Below the pieces are notes generated by a model that was not told the origin of the DNA, did not search any database, and saw nothing but the letters and a program-made list of their open reading frames with translations. The position numbers and the translations under genes are program-made. A DNA stretch of 64,000 nt, from the NCBI GenBank assembly GCA_009792885.1, contig WMCF01000016.1, positions 16,568,858-16,632,857 of the forward strand. Reading direction: 5' to 3'. Source of the stretch: Eremophila alpestris peregrina. Lineage: Eukaryota; Chordata; Aves; Passeriformes; Alaudidae. Positions 59,326-64,000 of this stretch are shown piece by piece. Position 1 is the first letter of the stretch, and every line of letters starts with the position of its first letter.

Positions 59326-62300
59326 TCACTCCATTTGTTAAGTGACTGTCTACATTGCTTTCAAACAGCCCCAGATAAATCACCAAAGTTTAATATTTCT
59401 TCTTTTGCCTTTGCAAAGCAGAGCACAGTAGGAACTGAATGCCTATTTTAAGGGACAATGTGTTCTCAGAGTATCTTTCAGCACACACCAGTTAACAATT
59501 ATGGTTAACTCAATGGTTACACCATTCCATGACTATCTGTCTAAATATTCCTCAGAGCATGAGTTCAAGCAAAAGACAGATTTTTAATGTCAGCAGAGCA
59601 CAGACAGCTCTGAGGCCCAGGTGGATCTGTCACTCTGAAGCTCAGCAGACCCATCCCATCACCCATCACCCACTGGGACACTCACAGAGATCTGGGGATG
59701 CAGGAAAAGGCTCTGCTGGCACGCACAGGACCTGTGGTAATGTACCCTTCATTCCCTCCCTTCTCCTCTCTGCATCACCAACCTCCCTGCAGCTTCTGCC
59801 GAGCTGAGCTTCAGGATCATGTTTCAGGATGTAATTAGCCTTACAAAGAGGAAAAAATGAAGGAAAAGTGCTTTGCTTGTTTTATTTTCCATGCATAAGC
59901 TACAGCTTGCAGTGAAATCATCTCTGTAAACGGACAAAAGAAAAACCTCCCAGGCTTAAACTTCAATAAAAAGGCTTGCTGCTTATAGATGACAGGCTTT
60001 AAATGCAGGAGGGGATTAGAAAAACATGAATTGAAAAAAAAAGGTTTTAATTTTAATAAATGTTTTTATGTTAAGGCTACATCTGCCAAAGTGTATTAGA
60101 TCTTATTATTTTAAATAAATCAACATTAAAGTCATGCCACCTGGAAACGAAACTTCTAAATACATAAACCAGCCCCGAATAAAACACACATTTTTTTGTT
60201 TCTTTTGAAAACACTCCATTTCCTTGTTCCTTATGTGACTGTAAGCACTGGGAAAGGATTTCCAGCTGTGCCTTGTCAGCCTCGGGACCAAGGCATTGTG
60301 CTGCTCCTCATTTGCCCGAGCGAGGATCCAGTGCTCCGAGCACCAGCACAAGCTCAGGCTCTGCACACACAACTCAGCCCTGGGTCCCCGGGGCAAGAAG
60401 CTATTTCAGACTTAACTAAGGAATCATCTCACATGTTTCAACAATCCCTACAGTTTCTGGGTTTGTTTTAAAGATTTCACTGAGATTGTGTTTCATTTGC
60501 AACGGGAGACTAAATGACAGCAAGCAGAATCTGCTGTTAGGTTAGATGACAAGGTAAAATGTTTACATTTTAAATTACTGCTTAAAGCATGGTGTTGAAT
60601 GGCTTAAACTTCATGTTAACTTTGCAAATATGTACTATTTGAAATGAAATATTGTGGGCTGTATTTAGCAATACTGAAGAGAAATGCTTTTGTAGATAAA
60701 GTGTGCAATGCCCGTTGAGCTGCTTTTTGTTCTGTCTGAATGTTTGCACATCCAACTAAAACTAACAGAAAGTGCAACTGGTCTGGCTGCTATAGGTAAA
60801 TGTAACTCATTTCTGTGCAATGCATTTAAAAAAGAGTGAGTGAAAAATCTTTGTAAAGCTCTTTAACCCCTGTGTGTCCTGAGAAATCACGAATTTTGAC
60901 TTAGTGGAGAAAGATAGATTATTTAAAAAATTCGGATACTCCGGTATTTCTAAAGGGTCCCTCCTTTAAAAATTAACTCTTTCCATTAACATAATAGCAA
61001 AATGACAGGTACTGAAGATAAAGGTACAAATTACTGAACACATTACAAAGTAAAAGCAAAGGTAATAAAGATACTTTCACGTACTGTGCCTGATCTAAAT
61101 ATTTATGGGTAAAATGAAAAATGTGTAGCAATGCAGCCACATGGAGACCATCTGGCAACACAAAGGGTTAATAATTCCACTACACTGGCTATCTATAATT
61201 TTATTTTACTATGCAGTGATTTATTATGAAAGTGATAAATTGAATAGGCTGACTTTTCAAATTAAAAGTTGGCTGGCCCTATACAAACTACAGCCTCCTG
61301 AGAGATAAGCTGAGGATCCCAGACATGGGCAGGAAAGGCCCAAAGCACCCAAGGCCCTTCACAATTTGGGCCTTAAAATGTGAGGCAGCACCTGTTAACT
61401 AAGCCAAGGAGAGGAGCTCAGTAGCCCAGTGTTTTGCATGCAAAGAACACCATTTGGCTGAAAGTAGCAATATTAAGCTTTCAGTGCTGAAGATTTAAAG
61501 TGGTATAAAAAAATAGCATATAAACTCATATATATGGACAGGATTCGTTTATAAAGACATTTTGGGGGTGTGTGGTGTGTTTTCTGTTGTTTTGTTTCTG
61601 AGTTTTAAAACTTTGTATTTATAATGTACTTCATGAAACCAAGTTCCACTTTAAAATAATTTGCTTTACTATGGAATTTTACTTAAAGTAAAACATCTTT
61701 TAATGCACATTAACATCTGTACAGTTAATGTAATATGATTCACTCTATATTATTCCTAACTTTTAAAAAGAAATGGAGAATGGAAAAGTATTTCAGTCAT
61801 GCCATTATGTGCCTCTGGTCACAGGAAGAAATGGTTAAATGTTAAAAAAGCCCAAGTGCAATGTAGCAGCACAGCTTTGGTGTTATTATAAAGCATCCCA
61901 GAAAAATGGGCCCATAATGAAGTTGTCAGGAAGCTGACAGAATGAGCACACGTGGTCAAGCCTTCCCTTTGCACATGCAGTTTTCCCTGAGGGCTCTCAG
62001 TGTGTTTCTGTTCCTGTTGAGGAACAGAAGTTTCCTGTAATTTCACAGCCACTCGTAACCACCAAGCCAGACACCAAAGGCTTTGGCTCATTTGTCCTGA
62101 GACACTCAGAAATGAGCACCTTCTCAACAAGAACAGGGATTTTCAGTGCAGGGGGCTTCTGCATCTGTCTGAGGTGTTAACTAACAGTAATTGCTGTAAA
62201 TAAAAAGATGTAGAGTCTATACAGCATTTTGGAATAAGTGATTTCTGAGGGGCAGAAAGCAGCAAACTAAAGTTTGGATTCACTTCAAAACCTGCCATTC

Positions 62301-63754
62301 CAGGAGATGCTGTGAGGATTTGTGTGAGACACTTGCATCTCAAATTCCCTTCATATAGAAATAAAAAAATTAACTTCAGATTCTGCAATTTAATATCTAA
62401 ATTTGCAATAACATTTTAAAATTAAAATAGTTGAGCACAGAAAGAAACAACAATATTAAAAATAAGTAAAATGCATACTCTTAAGCTTATTTACTGCCAA
62501 CTTCTCATTTTAAAACATGAGAATAAAAACATGTGATGAGGAAAGTATGAAAAACATGCAATCAATCATGTGCCTTAGGTTAAAGAACAGTTAGGCATCT
62601 TGTACCAAAACCTTGACCTGTTCTATAAGTCAGAAAATATCAAGATGAACAAGCTTTTTAACAAAATCTAATTCAGGCAAAGCCACAGTTCAAGTTCCTG
62701 AAATAATACTGTCCAATATTTGCACAATGTAATTATAATAAAATTAACTCTGAAGTGAAAGATGACATGTAAAGCCAGACTGATGAACATTAAGAAAAAG
62801 CACTTTTTAATTCCCTCAGAACATCCTCAGACAAAAACCATGGCCATGCTCTAAGCCTTGCCTTGGCCACAAAGCCCCAAGAGCTCCAAGTCTTTCACCA
62901 ATTCTCACTCTCCCAAGAACACAAATGTCTCCCGTCTCTGCTAAAACAGACCAGGGAACAGCAGCATTTCCTTTTGAAAGAATTATGCAACAGAGCTCTG
63001 ACAAATCATTCATGACCCTGGATGTCCAAGGCCTTATTTGCACACTGGTACAGCAATTCACTGCTGGATATCCTTCCTGTGCATGCTCCTGAATCCGGAC
63101 TGCTCTGTTTTGGAATGCCACCTATTGGTGACAGTAATTTTTCTGTCACAAGCATGAGAAGGCTCAATTATTTTGAATTCTTTAATAAGTAAATGCAGAA
63201 CACAACCCATTCTAGACTGACCTTATTAGAGCCTACACTTAATAACAACTTCCAGTGGAAAAACAGTTGTGGGATGTCACAGATAGCACAAAGTTCCCGA
63301 AGGTTTCTGCAGAACCAAACAGATCCTGTTAGAGACGAGGATGGCCAGAGATGGATGGAAGAGCAACCTCTCTTCATTTTCAGTGAAAAACCACCTTGCA
63401 CAGAAATGTCAACCCAAAAGCATTTGGGACAGCACAGTGCAAACTAATTGGGCATTTTTCTGTCACTTTGCGATTTCCACACTCAGAAGTTATGACACCC
63501 TGGAAGAAAAATGAAGACGCACTTGACAGAACTCTCAAGGAGTCCTTTGCTGGAAGCAGCAACAGTTACTGAACTGCCAATGCAAATCTAAACCACCTCT
63601 TCAAATGCAACCCCAAACACAAACCAGCACCTGTCTGACTGTGCCTGTTGAGCATCACTAAAATCAAATTGGCCACTGTAGCTCTCAGAGGGCAATTTCT
63701 TTCCAAGGGGAACCTTGCTTATACTGACCTACAATATATTGGTTCACCTGCCTT

Positions 63755-64000
63755 GAAAAATCACAGAATCACAGAAATTCTAGGTTGGAAGAGACCTTTA
63801 AGATCATCGAGTCCAACCGATGTTCTAACACCTCGACTAGATCATGGCACCAAGTGCCACATCCAGTCTTCTCTTAAACACATCCAGGGATGGTGCCTCC
63901 ACCACCTCCCTGGGCAGATGATTCCAGTGTTTGACTACTCTTTCAGTGAAAAACTTCTTCCTTAAATCTAACCTGTATCTCCCTTGGCGCAGCTTGAGAC
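63755..64000 (-). mobile_element. CR1 LINE fragment, antisense, cut by the window edge
   Basis: The + strand starts with the CR1 3'-terminal microsatellite-like ATCACAGAATCACAGAA. It continues TTGGAAGAGACCTTTAAGATCATCGAGTCCAACC, CACCAAGTGCCACATCCAGTC, CACCACCTCCCTGGGCAGATGATTCCAGTG, and GGCGCAGCTTGAGAC at the end. It is the least diverged CR1 copy here and continues beyond 64000, so its total length is unknown. Confidence 0.93.

Larger units (their letters stand above)
45233..64000 (-). other. CENPP: Upstream CENPP intron (at least 18.7 kb), mostly unannotated non-coding DNA
   Basis: No further exon resembling the CENP-P core (the conserved FFVEWFEYRKR-type region) was found on the - strand. 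In mammals ECM2, ASPN, OMD and OGN nest within CENPP introns on the opposite strand. I found no leucine-rich-repeat, LRRNT or VWC exon on the + strand here, so those genes, if present, lie to the right. The stretch holds CR1 fragments, a T-run near 45370-45386, and AT-rich sequence. An alternative is that an upstream exon is present but too diverged to see by eye. Confidence 0.7.

Noticed and set aside
1..64000. CRISPR arrays, bacterial operons, phage or other prokaryotic systems
   Set aside because: The window has spliced vertebrate genes, CR1 LINEs and long non-coding stretches. No regularly spaced repeats or dense gene strings are present.

Overview
This is a vertebrate genomic window, most likely from a bird and plausibly a passerine. 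The evidence is compact GT-AG introns, low repeat density, and dispersed CR1 LINE 3' fragments as the only recognisable mobile elements. The IPPK/CENPP tail-to-tail gene pair also matches the order known from human chromosome 9q22. Species assignment is inference. No prokaryotic, CRISPR, phage or novel defence-type system is present.

Layout. Positions 1 to about 12,550 are AT-rich intergenic DNA in which I recognise no exon; they hold a 46-bp tandem duplication, a 24-bp inverted repeat and a microsatellite. Two CR1 fragments (about 12,555-12,725 sense and 12,805-13,205 antisense) face each other 3' end to 3' end. The second runs straight into a CpG island (about 13,206-13,800) that carries the promoter and first coding exon of IPPK (inositol-pentakisphosphate 2-kinase, the enzyme that makes InsP6).

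IPPK lies on the + strand. I can place all 13 coding exons from 13,447 to 40,143 with consistent reading phase. They sum to 1,476 nt, or 491 codons plus a stop, the same length as the human protein as I recall it. The 3' UTR runs to an AATAAA at 43,053.

On the - strand, the last three coding exons of CENPP (centromere protein P, a constitutive centromere-associated network subunit) occupy 43,134-45,232 and encode the C-terminal 97 residues. The two genes converge. The CENPP stop codon lies about 60 nt from the predicted IPPK cleavage site, and the nearest canonical CENPP poly(A) signals sit inside the IPPK 3' UTR, so the transcripts probably overlap. From 45,233 to the window end is a long upstream CENPP intron of at least 18.7 kb. 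It contains two sense CR1 fragments, a weaker antisense CR1-like stretch and a CR1 copy cut by the window edge. I found no further CENPP exon and no exon of the SLRP/ECM2 genes that nest in CENPP introns in mammals.

The two genes are not known to work in one pathway. IPPK completes InsP6 synthesis in cytosol and nucleus, and CENP-P builds the inner kinetochore. Their link here is positional. The most interesting points are the CR1 copy abutting the IPPK promoter, overlapping upstream AUGs with a YY1-type motif in the IPPK leader, and the convergent 3' overlap.
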